A program made the translations under genes and the position numbers. Below, piece after piece: positions 16,348-25,442 of a stretch of DNA of 64,000 nucleotides. Location of the stretch: NCBI RefSeq assembly GCF_015351405.1, contig NZ_JADKMY010000003.1:1-64000 (forward strand), written 5' to 3'. A model generated the notes under the pieces. That model searched no databases, had not been told where the DNA came from, and saw only the letters and a program-made list of their open reading frames with translations. The stretch is from Corynebacterium suicordis DSM 45110. Its GTDB lineage: Bacteria > Actinomycetota > Actinomycetes > Mycobacteriales > Mycobacteriaceae. Positions within the stretch are counted from its first letter, which is position 1; each line of letters opens with the position of its first letter.

Positions 16348-16535
16348 TAATAGGCCGTTTCTGAGAAACAAATAAACGCCTATGCTCTCTATTTCCAGAA
16401 AACCGCTCGCTCATTGCGGAGACCTTTATATATCCAGGAAATTCGAAAGCGTTCTAACTACACGTGCTGAGATGGAAATCCTAAAGCTGGGGGAAAGCCT
16501 AAAACGAAGGCCTCACACTTCAGCTCGCACGCCTA

Positions 16536-17573
16536 TTACTCGGATTGCTCCGGTTGTTCGGCGGCCTCACCTCGGTAGACCACGTCCACCTGCACAATCT
16601 CAAATCCCAGGTGCTCATAGGTGGCCACTGCAGGCGCGTTATCACCCTCCACGTACAGCTCCACTGTGCCCGCGCCTGCCTCCAGCAGGGCCCCCAAGCC
16701 CACCAGAGTGATCGGGCCGCCGAGTCCCCGCCCCCTGGCTTCATCGGCCAGGCACACCACATAGACCTCGCCAACCTGCTCACCGAAGGGCTTTTCGCGC
16801 TCTTCTACCGGCAGCTTTGTCCAGTGGAAACCGAGGCAGCGCACCTCTTCTGAGACCGGATCTTTCGCCCACAGCGTCCACACGCCCTCGGGGGCAAACC
16901 AGTCTGTTTCGCGAGCAGTGCGCAACTTATCCACGCTCCATCCGCCCTGCTCAGGATGCCAAGCGAACGCTTCATTGTTGACCCGCACCCACTCCTCGTC
17001 CACAAAATCCGCCCCGAACTCCTCGGCGGCCTCTGCGTAGGTGAGCACACGTAGATCCTGCTCAGCGATCGCTCCTCGCGCCCGCTCGGTGCACTGCTCC
17101 AGCTGCTGTCGTTGCGTTGATTCAGGTGGGCATTCCACCGCCATCTTCAAAAGTTCTCTGGTTCGACGCCCACCAATCGATTCCACCAGCCGCTGCGCTG
17201 CCGGGAGGTCTCCATGCGCCCACACATCCACGGCACCCCCCAGATCTAGGTTCGCCACGACCGATTCGAGAAGCGCGCTGCCTATTCCATGGTTGCGTCG
17301 AGAAGGGGAAACGGCCAGCTCAATGGTGGAGGACGCATCCGCGCCCAGCACCCCGACCACTTCTGGGGAATCCCCGGAACCCTCGGGGGAACCCTCCAGC
17401 GCCAGGACGTGGCGGTGGCTGTGATCCTCGGAGATTCCGCGGACGAATGCCTCGCTGAGGGCGGGGATGGAATCGTGCTGGGAGACATCATCGAGAAGCC
17501 GCAGGACCCTTTCCACCAGCTCCGGGTGCGCGTAAAGGTCCTGATATTCCTGAAAAGTGACGTTGTCTTTCAT
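16536..17573 (-). CDS. mshD: Mycothiol synthase MshD
   Basis: MshD acetylates Cys-GlcN-Ins with acetyl-CoA in the last step of mycothiol synthesis, the main low-molecular-weight thiol of actinobacteria. Two GNAT domains are visible: the first with RRNHGIGSALLE, the second with ARGRGLGGPITLVGL, joined by the family motif VNNEAFAWHPEQGGW. The length of 345 residues is slightly above the usual 300-320 because of an acidic insertion near residue 60 and a Glu/Gln-rich tail. It starts 3 bases after the GlnR-type regulator stop, so they share a transcript. Confidence 0.93.
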   Translation of the reverse strand: MKDNVTFQEYQDLYAHPELVERVLRLLDDVSQHDSIPALSEAFVRGISEDHSHRHVLALEGSPEGSGDSPEVVGVLGADASSTIELAVSPSRRNHGIGSALLESVVANLDLGGAVDVWAHGDLPAAQRLVESIGGRRTRELLKMAVECPPESTQRQQLEQCTERARGAIAEQDLRVLTYAEAAEEFGADFVDEEWVRVNNEAFAWHPEQGGWSVDKLRTARETDWFAPEGVWTLWAKDPVSEEVRCLGFHWTKLPVEEREKPFGEQVGEVYVVCLADEARGRGLGGPITLVGLGALLEAGAGTVELYVEGDNAPAVATYEHLGFEIVQVDVVYRGEAAEQPEQSE

Positions 17574-17576
17574 GAG

Positions 17577-18260
17577 CTACTCCATATCCTCGGGATCAAT
17601 TGCTTTGTAACCCACATTGCGCACGGTGGCAATCACGCCTTCATACTCTCGGCCCAGCTTGGCGCGGAGACGCCGAACATGCACGTCAACGGTGCGGGCG
17701 CCGCCAAAATAGTCATAACCCCACACGTCTTGCAGCAGCTGCTCCCGGCTGAACACGCGACCGGCATTCTTCACCAGGAAGTGCAGGAGCTCGAATTCCT
17801 TGTACGTGAGATCCAGCGGCTTGGCGCCGATGCGCGCCACATAGGTCACCTCGTCGACAACCAGTCGGCCAATGGCTGCGACCTGGGAATCCTCCGCCTG
17901 CTCGACAGGAACTGGGCGTCGAGAAAGAAGCAGACGCAAACGCGCATCGATCTCCACGGGCGAGGCAGTGGGCAAAATGAAGTCATCCACCGCCCACGAA
18001 CTATCCAGGGCAATGAGGGATGCCTCGGCGATCGCAGCCACCACGGGGAGATCCTGATGCGCTGCCGCCACCGCGCGACAAAAATCGCGCGCGGCCAGCA
18101 GGTTGCTACCGGTGACGTCGATGATCACCACATCACTGTCACTCAGCAGACGAATGGACTTGGATTCAGCCGAAAGAAGTTCCAGCTCGTGGGAAAGCAG
18201 TGGCAACGCAGGGATCACGGAGGCGATATCTGCAGCGTGCGACACAATGGCAACTTTCAC
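17577..18260 (-). CDS. GlnR-type orphan response regulator (OmpR family)
   Basis: The protein has an N-terminal receiver-like domain and a C-terminal winged helix (YKEFELLHFLVKNAGRVFSREQLLQ, VDVHVRRLRAKLG). The receiver keeps an Asp at the phosphorylation position (VVIIDVTG) but lacks the acidic pair and the conserved Lys-Pro, as in GlnR-type regulators that act without phosphorylation. The GTG at 18260 is preceded by GAGGAGGG and gives 227 residues. In M. tuberculosis glnR (Rv0818) is likewise next to mshD and lmeA. Corynebacteria control nitrogen mainly through AmtR, so its targets here are uncertain. Confidence 0.85.
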   Translation of the reverse strand: MKVAIVSHAADIASVIPALPLLSHELELLSAESKSIRLLSDSDVVIIDVTGSNLLAARDFCRAVAAAHQDLPVVAAIAEASLIALDSSWAVDDFILPTASPVEIDARLRLLLSRRPVPVEQAEDSQVAAIGRLVVDEVTYVARIGAKPLDLTYKEFELLHFLVKNAGRVFSREQLLQDVWGYDYFGGARTVDVHVRRLRAKLGREYEGVIATVRNVGYKAIDPEDME

Positions 18261-18384
18261 GCCGCATCCCTCCTCGCTCCCCTGCTTTCTGGCACTAACT
18301 AAAGCGGGCCCCGCAGGTAAACGAGCCCAGCCGTTCCCCCGACAATACCCAATTCGGGCTGCACTTGAGGTAAAAATTAGATTG

Positions 18385-19218
18385 ATGAGCGCGTCGAGCA
18401 AACGGAACCGAATCCTATCCCGGATAGCAATAGGGCTGGTTATCACCTTTTTTGTGGCGGTACTGGCGGACAGCCTGGTGGCGGCCCGCACCGAACACCG
18501 GATCTCGCAGCTGCTGTACGAAGAGAGCAACCTCCCCACCCCGCCAGCCGTGGAGGTGGCCGGGTTTCCGTATGTCCGCGCGGCCTTTGATCACGAGCTG
18601 CCTTCCGTGACCGTCACCGCACAAGATATCGATGTGCCCGGCTGGGGGCTCATGAGTGTGAAGTCCTCCGCCCAGTACGTCACCGTTACTTCCGAGGACG
18701 TGTTTACCGGCACCATCGAAGATGCCCCGGCGCGCAAGGTGTTCACCCGGTTGCAGCTCGACGGAGTGAGTATCGGCCACCGCATGGAAATTGATGATCT
18801 GCTGATCCAGAACCTGGATGACATCTCTCCCCGTGGCGGCTGGGAAACCGAAGCGGTATTCGAAGGAACTCCCAAGGGATTCCGCGAGCCTGCCACGGTA
18901 GAGATGAAATTGCGCGTGGTGGAGGGGCAAGTGATCATCTCCCCGCAGAAAATCATCAAGGCTCCCACCAGCGCGGACAGCACAGGAAATCTGGTGGAGG
19001 GTGAGGAACTCTCCGAATCCACCCGCCAGGAAATCATGGATGCTTTCCGCTTGACCATTGGTGCCAAGTCCCTGCCGCTCAAGGACAAGCCCATCCGCGT
19101 GTACGTGGCCGGTGGTGGCGTGTTCATTGAATCTGAGCAGTTCTACACTTCTGTCAGCATTCAAGACCTCATGCCCAACACCCGCCCGCTCAGCGAAGAC
19201 GAAGAGCCTGGACTCTAA
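18385..19218 (+). CDS. LmeA-family (DUF2993) envelope protein
   Basis: This 277-residue protein has a basic N terminus and one transmembrane or signal segment (IAIGLVITFFVAVLADSLVA, residues 13-32), then a beta-rich DUF2993 domain. In mycobacteria LmeA binds phosphatidylinositol-type lipids and helps elongate lipomannan in the periplasm, and its gene Rv0817c is divergent from glnR exactly as here. I start at the ATG at 18385; the frame extends far upstream but overlaps the divergent regulator. The function is transferred from Mycobacterium by position and domain. Confidence 0.82.
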   Translation: MSASSKRNRILSRIAIGLVITFFVAVLADSLVAARTEHRISQLLYEESNLPTPPAVEVAGFPYVRAAFDHELPSVTVTAQDIDVPGWGLMSVKSSAQYVTVTSEDVFTGTIEDAPARKVFTRLQLDGVSIGHRMEIDDLLIQNLDDISPRGGWETEAVFEGTPKGFREPATVEMKLRVVEGQVIISPQKIIKAPTSADSTGNLVEGEELSESTRQEIMDAFRLTIGAKSLPLKDKPIRVYVAGGGVFIESEQFYTSVSIQDLMPNTRPLSEDEEPGL

Positions 19219-19271
19219 ACTCCGGGGTTCTGGCCCCAAGCCGATGAGTGCTGCGCGGTACAGTACAAGGC

Positions 19272-19907
19272 ATGACTGAAGAATCCACCGGTCCAGTAAA
19301 TCCCAACGAGGCAATCGCCCGCGCCGAAGACCGCGCACAGGGAACCAGCACCAAAAACCTGCCAGACTTCACGGACTTGCCCGTGCCTGAGGACACCGCA
19401 AACCTCCGCCTCGGCCCCAACCTGCATGATGGCCTGCTCGCCCTCCTGCCGCTGGTGGGAGTGTGGCGTGGCCAGGGTCAGGCTGCTCATCCCACCGAGG
19501 AAGAGTTCACCTTCGGCCAGCAACTGGTGTTCGCTCACGATGGCGAAAACCGTCTGCGCTATGAATCCCGCACCTGGCGGATGGATGAGGACGGCCAGCC
19601 GCTGAACACCCCGGATCGTCGCGAATCCGGTTGGCTGCGCATCAACGATGATGACGCGATCGAAATGATCATCACCCACTCCGATGGCATCGTGGAGATC
19701 CTCTACGGCAAGCCACTGACGGAACGTGCGTGGGAGCTGGAAAGCGCCTCCACCATGGTGACGGAAACCGGGCCTGCGGAATTGGGTCCAGGCAAGCGCC
19801 TGTACGGCCTCATGCCCAACAATGACTTGGGCTGGGTGGATGAGCGTCTGGTCAACGGCGAAATGGTGCCGTGGATGTCCGCGCAGTTGCAGCGCACGGT
19901 TGGCTAG
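19272..19907 (+). CDS. Nitrobindin/FABP-like beta-barrel protein
   Basis: The 211-residue protein matches the Rv0813c-type family of lipocalin-like 10-stranded barrels (the GxWxGxG motif appears as GVWRGQG, about residue 65). Nitrobindins of this fold bind ferric heme through a histidine near the C terminus, in an HLxAxLxR-type segment. Here that segment reads PWMSAQLQR, so the ligand position appears to be Trp; heme binding is therefore doubtful. It is in the mycobacterial order lmeA - this gene - pabC - ygfZ. Its stop codon overlaps that of the convergent pabC. Confidence 0.8.
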   Translation: MTEESTGPVNPNEAIARAEDRAQGTSTKNLPDFTDLPVPEDTANLRLGPNLHDGLLALLPLVGVWRGQGQAAHPTEEEFTFGQQLVFAHDGENRLRYESRTWRMDEDGQPLNTPDRRESGWLRINDDDAIEMIITHSDGIVEILYGKPLTERAWELESASTMVTETGPAELGPGKRLYGLMPNNDLGWVDERLVNGEMVPWMSAQLQRTVG

Positions 19908-20809
19908 CTAGTCACTGCCTCCCAAACCATTGCTTCCACCTCGGCTGCATTGCTGGGACGCTGCAGCGCTTGCCCGTCCACCTCTGTGACGGGCGCGGCT
20001 GCCCGCACCGAGGACACCAGCCACACCCCGTCTGCTTCCAGCAGATCCTCCACAGTCATCGTGCGATAAGCCACGTCCCATCCACGCTCCGCGGCAATCC
20101 GGAACAGCGCTGCCTGGCTGGTACCCGGCAATACCCCGGCCTCGATGGGCGGGGTGAGCAGCGTTTTCCCCTTCATCACGATGATGCTGGAGGTGGGCCC
20201 CTCCATGAGATGTCCCTCATCGGAGACGAAAATAACATCATCCAAATCCTTGGACTTTGCATAGCGCAGCGCAGCCATGTTGGCGGCGTAAGACAGAGTC
20301 TTGGCACCCACCAAGGCCCACGGGGAGCGCTGCGAAAGGTCGATGCGGAACCCGCGCTCTGCGGTCATGACCTTGAGCCCAGAAGTACGGGCGCGGGTGA
20401 GCTCCTCCCCCATCACGGTGATGACGATCCATCCCGTGGCCGCCCCAGTGGATTCTCGCCCGCGGGAGTACACCCAGCGCAGCGCAGCCTCATCGGATTC
20501 CGCCAACTCCCCCACCTGCGCATGGAATTGCTCCACGGCCAACTCGGTGGCGGCCAACCACAGGTCCATATCCGGAACCGGCAGGTTGAGCATCGCAGCG
20601 CTGGACAGGAAACGGCTGCGATGCAGCTCCACATTCTTCACGTGCCCATCGCGCAGCATCATGGTTTCGAATACGCCATCCCCGCGGATTGCCGCCAGGT
20701 CATCAACGAAGATCAGCGGCTGGGTGGGGTCCCACACTCGCGGTTGCTCTCCCCCGAGAACATCCACGATGATTTGGCTGGGCCGGGCATTGGGTTTTTC
20801 AAGATTCAT
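19904..20809 (-). CDS. pabC: Aminotransferase class IV (aminodeoxychorismate lyase type)
   Basis: This is a PLP enzyme of fold type IV, most likely 4-amino-4-deoxychorismate lyase for folate synthesis; branched-chain or D-amino acid aminotransferases are close relatives, so the substrate is not certain. Family segments include FVDDLAAIRGDGVFET near the N terminus, the PLP-lysine region (GAKTLSYAANMAALRYAKSKDLDDVIFVSDEGHLMEG, abridged in function: K in GAKTLSY) and PPIEAGVLPGTSQAAL. The ATG at 20809 gives 301 residues; the upstream extension is not conserved. Confidence 0.85.
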   Translation of the reverse strand: MNLEKPNARPSQIIVDVLGGEQPRVWDPTQPLIFVDDLAAIRGDGVFETMMLRDGHVKNVELHRSRFLSSAAMLNLPVPDMDLWLAATELAVEQFHAQVGELAESDEAALRWVYSRGRESTGAATGWIVITVMGEELTRARTSGLKVMTAERGFRIDLSQRSPWALVGAKTLSYAANMAALRYAKSKDLDDVIFVSDEGHLMEGPTSSIIVMKGKTLLTPPIEAGVLPGTSQAALFRIAAERGWDVAYRTMTVEDLLEADGVWLVSSVRAAAPVTEVDGQALQRPSNAAEVEAMVWEAVTS

Positions 20810-20912
20810 GCTTAACAACCCTAGTGCCTGGCTTTTGCAGGCACGCAGAAAACCCGCTGCTCCGCGCACCCGCCACTAAACTCCTGGAGCTCCGAGTGGT
20901 ACGAATAGAGAC

Positions 20913-22109
20913 GTGGAAAACAACGCATCTGCCCACTTTCCCCCTCACCCAGCGAGCACCGATGGCTATCGCAGCCCCGTGCTGGAGCGTGTTCCGGGAG
21001 CCAGCAATGAAGCCGATGGCGTCACGCTTCCCGTGGCGTGGCACTACGGCAAGCCGCTGGTGGAGCAGTCCCGAGTGACACCCTCCCGCCCGGGAATCGT
21101 GGATCGCTCGGATCGCGTGGCCCTGTTGGTCAGCGGCGAAGAGGCTCTGACCTGGCTCAATACCCTCATCTCGCAAAAGGTCAACGCCATCCAACCGGGC
21201 CAGGCCACCTGGGGATTGAACCTGGATATCCAGGGCCGGGTGCTGCAACACTTCGGCATTTCGGCTCTGGATGATGGCGGTCTGCTGCTGGATGTCCCCG
21301 GTGCGCAGGCAGATGACCTCGAGAACTACCTGCGGAAGATGATCTTCTGGGCAAAGGTCACCGTGGAGCGTCTTAATCTGGCTCAGATCACCCTCGTGGG
21401 CGCGCCATTTAGTGCAGCCGGGTTGGATGGGGCGGATCAGACCAAGGGTGGCGTCGAAAAGAATGTACGCACCCGCATGCTGGGCGAGCTTCCCGTGACC
21501 GACCACTGGGTTCCGCGCGATGAGCTGCTGCAGCACTGGGATGAGCTGGCGGAAAGCGCCGAGCCCGTGGGGTTGATGGCGTACACCGCGTGGCGGATTT
21601 TGGGTAGCGAGCCGGAGCTGGGCGCGGATACCGATGAGAAGACCATTCCTCACGAGATTCCCGCGTTCCTGGGTGAGGGCGTGCACGGCGCCACCCAGAA
21701 GGAAGACATCAATGCCGGGCCAACCTCTGCGGCCGTGCACCTCAACAAGGGTTGTTATCGCGGGCAGGAAACGGTCTCTCGAGTGCACAATCTGGGGCGC
21801 TCGCCGCGGGTGTTGGTGCTGCTGCACCTCGATGGTTCCACGGGCACCCTCCCGGCAGTAGGTGCGGAACTGCAAGCCGGTGGGAAAACGGTGGGTCGGG
21901 TGGGATCCAGTGTGCACGACGCCGACTATGGCCCCATTGCACTCGGGCTCATGAAGCGCGCGGTAGTGGAAAAGCTGGCCAAGGATCCCTCCGCGGTGCC
22001 TCCATTAACCGCCGAAGGAGTGGACGCAGCGGTGGATCCAGCTGACATTCGTATCGATGATGCAGTCCGTCCGGGCCGCGAGGCGATCAACGCGCTGCGC
22101 AAAAAATAA
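20913..22109 (+). CDS. ygfZ: Folate-binding protein YgfZ (Fe-S cluster assembly)
   Basis: YgfZ is a tetrahydrofolate-binding protein of the GcvT fold that supports assembly or repair of certain iron-sulfur enzymes. The diagnostic motif KGCYRGQET is present at about residue 280. At 398 residues it is longer than the E. coli protein (about 325), as in other actinobacteria. The GTG start at 20913 gives an N-terminal stretch rich in Ala, Pro and Ser. It is divergent from pabC, with 103 bases between them. Confidence 0.88.
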   Translation: MENNASAHFPPHPASTDGYRSPVLERVPGASNEADGVTLPVAWHYGKPLVEQSRVTPSRPGIVDRSDRVALLVSGEEALTWLNTLISQKVNAIQPGQATWGLNLDIQGRVLQHFGISALDDGGLLLDVPGAQADDLENYLRKMIFWAKVTVERLNLAQITLVGAPFSAAGLDGADQTKGGVEKNVRTRMLGELPVTDHWVPRDELLQHWDELAESAEPVGLMAYTAWRILGSEPELGADTDEKTIPHEIPAFLGEGVHGATQKEDINAGPTSAAVHLNKGCYRGQETVSRVHNLGRSPRVLVLLHLDGSTGTLPAVGAELQAGGKTVGRVGSSVHDADYGPIALGLMKRAVVEKLAKDPSAVPPLTAEGVDAAVDPADIRIDDAVRPGREAINALRKK

Positions 22110-22157
22110 TTCACCGCGCCTGCTGCATGATCGTTGCAGGTCACTATGAGTAATTCC

Positions 22158-22187
22158 ACCCACCCTGAAAGTGCTGGGGTGGGTTTA
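22158..22187 (+). terminator. Terminator after ygfZ
   Basis: ACCCACCC pairs with GGGTGGGT, followed by TTTA, 48 bases after the ygfZ stop. Confidence 0.7.
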
Positions 22188-22308
22188 TCAACCCTCGTTT
22201 CGGAAAACTAAGACCGCACCCGCTATGGTGTAGAGCAGGAAGAAACACACATCAGAAGAAGAGTGACCGCTCCCCGCGTCACTCCACTAAACGCAAGGGG
22301 GTCAAGCC

Positions 22309-22512
22309 ATGGGTCGCGGCCGCGCAAAGGCAAAGCAGACTAAGGTTGCCCGTCAGTTGAAGTACAGTGCTCCAGACGTGGATTTGCAGAGGCTTCAACG
22401 GGAACTCGCAGGTGAATCCGAACCAGCTGAGCCGTCAGCAGATTCTGTGGAAGACGAGTCCCTGGACTCTGAGGATTCTGCAGACTGGAACGATTGGGAT
22501 AGCAAGTACTGA
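22309..22512 (+). CDS. DUF3073 protein
   Basis: This 67-residue protein has a strongly basic N terminus (MGRGRAKAKQTKVARQLKY) and an acidic C-terminal half rich in Ser, Asp and Glu, ending in WDSKY. It matches the actinobacterial DUF3073 family (Rv0810c in M. tuberculosis), which sits between ygfZ and purM there too. Its role is unknown; the basic head could bind nucleic acid, but nothing here shows it. AAGGGGG precedes the ATG. Confidence 0.85.
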   Translation: MGRGRAKAKQTKVARQLKYSAPDVDLQRLQRELAGESEPAEPSADSVEDESLDSEDSADWNDWDSKY

Positions 22513-22524
22513 TCCCCGGACTAG

Positions 22525-22556
22525 AACCGCACTGGCATAATTGCCGGTGCGGTTTT
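22525..22556 (+). terminator. Bidirectional terminator between DUF3073 and purM
   Basis: AACCGCACTGGCA pairs with TGCCGGTGCGGTT, loop TAAT, followed by TT on the plus strand. It serves the DUF3073 gene and could also stop the convergent purM transcript. Confidence 0.8.
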
Positions 22557-22572
22557 GGCGTTGGTGGACGCT

Positions 22573-23643
22573 TTAAGCGCGCTTGTGCTCTCCGGTGAGG
22601 AACGCACGCTCTTCGCCTTCATTGGCGGTGCGCACCTCACCCATGCGCCAGGCATCGATGTGACGAGCGGTGAGCATGGCCAGCGCACGCTCGGCATCGT
22701 CCTCAGCCACCACGGCCACCATGCCCACGCCCATGTTGAAGGTCTTTTCCATCTCTTCCTGGTTCACCTTGCCCAGGCGAGCGATGGTGCGGAACACGGG
22801 CGCTGGGGTCCAGGTGTTGCGCTCCAGTTCGGCGGTCAGGCCTTCGGGGATCACGCGCGCCAGGTTTGCCGCGAGTCCGCCACCGGTGACGTGCGCGTAG
22901 GTGTGAACTTCGCACTCGCTAGCCAGATCCAGGCAGTCCTTGGCGTAGATGCGGGTGGGCTCCAGGAGCTCCTCGCCGAGGGTGCGGCCGAAGTCCTGCA
23001 CAAAGCCATCCAGTGGCAGGTTGTTCATCTCCAGCAGCACGTGGCGCGCCAGGGAGTAACCGTTGGAGTGCAGGCCGGAGGATGCCATGGCGATCACCAC
23101 GTCACCCAAGCGCACCTTGTCTGGGCCCAGCAGTTTGGACTCTTCCACCACGCCAATGGCGGTGGCGGATACGTCGTATTCGCCTTCCTTCATCAGCCCT
23201 GGGTGCTCAGCGGTCTCGCCGCCGAGCAGCGCACAACCGGCCTCTTCACAACCATCAGCGATGCCCTTGACGATGCTCGCCACGTGCTCCGGCACCACCT
23301 TGCCGATAGCGATGTAATCCTGCAGGAACAGCGGCTCTGCTCCGCACACCACCAGGTCATCCACACACATTGCCACCAGGTCGCGGCCGATGGTGTCATG
23401 CTTATCCATCGCCTGCGCCACGGCCAGCTTGGTGCCCACGCCATCGGATGCTGCGGCCAGCAGTGGCTTTTCGTACTCGCCCAGCGCGAACAGACCGGCG
23501 AATCCGCCCAAACCGCCACGCACTTCCGGCCGGGTTGCCTTCTTGGCCAGTGGGGCGAACAGCTCCACTGCCTTATCGCCGGCTTCAATGCTCACGCCAG
23601 CTGAAGCATAGGAGGCGCCTTGGGTGTTGTTCTCTTCAGTCAT
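22573..23643 (-). CDS. purM: Phosphoribosylformylglycinamidine cyclo-ligase PurM
   Basis: PurM closes the imidazole ring to give AIR, the fifth step of purine synthesis. The 356-residue protein shows the family's YASAGVSIEAGDKAVE start, the DGVGTKL motif and the ATP-binding segment CVDDLVVCGAEPLFLQDY. I use the ATG at 23643 (MTEENNTQ); the frame runs 80 codons further upstream but that stretch is not PurM-like. purF lies 101 bases upstream in the same direction, so the two probably form one unit. Confidence 0.96.
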   Translation of the reverse strand: MTEENNTQGASYASAGVSIEAGDKAVELFAPLAKKATRPEVRGGLGGFAGLFALGEYEKPLLAAASDGVGTKLAVAQAMDKHDTIGRDLVAMCVDDLVVCGAEPLFLQDYIAIGKVVPEHVASIVKGIADGCEEAGCALLGGETAEHPGLMKEGEYDVSATAIGVVEESKLLGPDKVRLGDVVIAMASSGLHSNGYSLARHVLLEMNNLPLDGFVQDFGRTLGEELLEPTRIYAKDCLDLASECEVHTYAHVTGGGLAANLARVIPEGLTAELERNTWTPAPVFRTIARLGKVNQEEMEKTFNMGVGMVAVVAEDDAERALAMLTARHIDAWRMGEVRTANEGEERAFLTGEHKRA

Positions 23644-23744
23644 GTCAGTATTTTTCCAATAACTTTGTGTGTGGTCTGTGTTTCTTCGGCCCGCTGGGGT
23701 TGAGGTGGCATTTTTTCCGACGCCGCCTCTGACTCCCCTGTGTG

Positions 23745-25346
23745 TCACCGAGCTGGCTGCTCGACGAACTGTTCCAGGGGATCCGCGGTTTCGCAGCCCC
23801 CCACTCTCTGCTGCATTTTCCGGACGAGCTCCGCGTTGGGGTTGTTGGTGGGCATCCCCAGCGGGAAGTTTCCATCGAAGCACGCGGCACAGAGTTCATC
23901 ATAGGGTTGCCGGGATGCTTCCACCATGGATTCTGTGGAGACATAGGACAGGGAATCCGCCCCGATTTCCTCACAGATGCGTGCTACGGGATCGTCCTGC
24001 TCCACGGTGTTCGCGATGAGCTCTTCCGGGGAAGCGAAGTCGATGCCATAGAAGCATGGCCACTTCACCGGTGGCGAGGCGATGCGCACGTGAACTTCTG
24101 CGGCACCGGCATCGCGCAGCATCTTGACCAGTGCACGCTGGGTGTTTCCGCGGACGATGGAATCATCCACCACGACCAGCTTCTTACCCTCAATGACGTG
24201 ACGCAGGGGGTTGAGCTTCAGGCGAATACCCAGCTGGCGAATGGTCTGTGAAGGCTGGATGAAGGTACGTCCCACATAAGCGTTCTTCACCAGTCCCTGT
24301 GCGAAGGGGATGCCGGAACCCTGGGCATAACCCACAGCTGCGGGAGTGCCGGAATCCGGCACGGGGATGACCATATCGCCTTCTGCGGGAGCTTCCTTAG
24401 CTAGGCGCCGACCGATCTCCACGCGGGTCTCATTAACCGACTGGCCCTTGATGATTGAATCCGGACGAGCCAAGTACACGTACTCGAACACGCATCCCTT
24501 GGGCTGAGCCTTGGCGAAGTGCTGGGAACGCACACCGTCTTCGTTGATGACCAGCATCTCACCTGGCTCCACATCGCGCACAAATTTCGCGCCCACGATA
24601 TCCAGCGCAGAGGTCTCCGAGGCAACTACCCAGCCACCGGCTTCCATCTGGCCCAGGGACAGCGGGCGGATTCCCCGCGGGTCACGCACAGCGTACAAGG
24701 TATCCCCATCGGTGAAGGTGAGGCAGAATGCTCCCTTCACCCGGGGGAACAGCTCCATCGCAGATTGCTCCAGCGGGTGATCTTCCCGGGTAGCGTGCGC
24801 GAGCAGCGAACACATCACATCAGAGTCCGAAGGCTCCTTGCGAGGATCAACGAGTCCGAGCTCTGCGGCTTCTTCCGTCAGCTCCCGGTGATTCACCAGG
24901 TTGCCGTTGTGCCCCAGAGCCACGTCAATGCTATCCGGGCTCATGCGGAACATCGGCTGGGCATTTTCCCAACCCGCTCCACCAGCGGTGGAATAACGAG
25001 TGTGGCCGATAGCCACATGCCCCTTCAAAGATTCCAGCGATTGCTCATCAAAGACCTGGCTGACAAGCCCCAGATCCTTGAACACCAATACTTGATCGCC
25101 ATTACCCACGGCAATGCCCGCAGCTTCTTGGCCACGGTGCTGCAATGCGTAGAGACCGTAGTAGGTCAGTTTTGAGACATCTTCCCCCGGAGCCCACACT
25201 CCAAAGACGCCACATTCTTCCCGCGGACTATTTTCACCCAAGTCATCGTATGGCGAGCTCTGAACAGAGAGCGTGCTCACTGCTTGTTGCTCGTCGCGAT
25301 TCAATTGGCTCGACCGCAGGTTTTCCCGGCTGTTCCTTTTTGCCAC
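23745..25346 (-). CDS. purF: Amidophosphoribosyltransferase PurF
   Basis: PurF makes 5-phosphoribosylamine from PRPP and glutamine, the first committed step of purine synthesis. The N-terminal nucleophile glutamine amidotransferase domain begins at CGVFG (about residue 46), so the preceding 45 residues are probably removed as a propeptide, as in Bacillus. The PRPP-binding motif VVVDDSIVRGNT is present in the C-terminal domain. The total length of 533 residues is normal. The GTG at 25346 is the only early start. Confidence 0.96.
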   Translation of the reverse strand: MAKRNSRENLRSSQLNRDEQQAVSTLSVQSSPYDDLGENSPREECGVFGVWAPGEDVSKLTYYGLYALQHRGQEAAGIAVGNGDQVLVFKDLGLVSQVFDEQSLESLKGHVAIGHTRYSTAGGAGWENAQPMFRMSPDSIDVALGHNGNLVNHRELTEEAAELGLVDPRKEPSDSDVMCSLLAHATREDHPLEQSAMELFPRVKGAFCLTFTDGDTLYAVRDPRGIRPLSLGQMEAGGWVVASETSALDIVGAKFVRDVEPGEMLVINEDGVRSQHFAKAQPKGCVFEYVYLARPDSIIKGQSVNETRVEIGRRLAKEAPAEGDMVIPVPDSGTPAAVGYAQGSGIPFAQGLVKNAYVGRTFIQPSQTIRQLGIRLKLNPLRHVIEGKKLVVVDDSIVRGNTQRALVKMLRDAGAAEVHVRIASPPVKWPCFYGIDFASPEELIANTVEQDDPVARICEEIGADSLSYVSTESMVEASRQPYDELCAACFDGNFPLGMPTNNPNAELVRKMQQRVGGCETADPLEQFVEQPAR

Positions 25347-25442
25347 GGATCACAGAGTACTACCCCCTTAGGACAAACCCAACCGATCACCAAGCGGGCA
25401 CTCCCCTATCGCCAGTGGGTTCCAATTGATACGCGCATCGCG

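Larger units (their letters stand above)
16042..16535. other. Long non-coding region between mshD and pstS
   Basis: These 494 bases hold no convincing gene. The half near pstS is AT-rich with phosphate-regulon-like repeats (listed separately). It must contain the pstS promoter and the 3' end of the mshD transcript. I see no clear terminator for mshD. Confidence 0.6.

Noticed and set aside
19871..20815. 314-codon plus-strand frame
   Set aside because: It is the shadow of pabC; His/Arg/Gly-rich composition and no domain.
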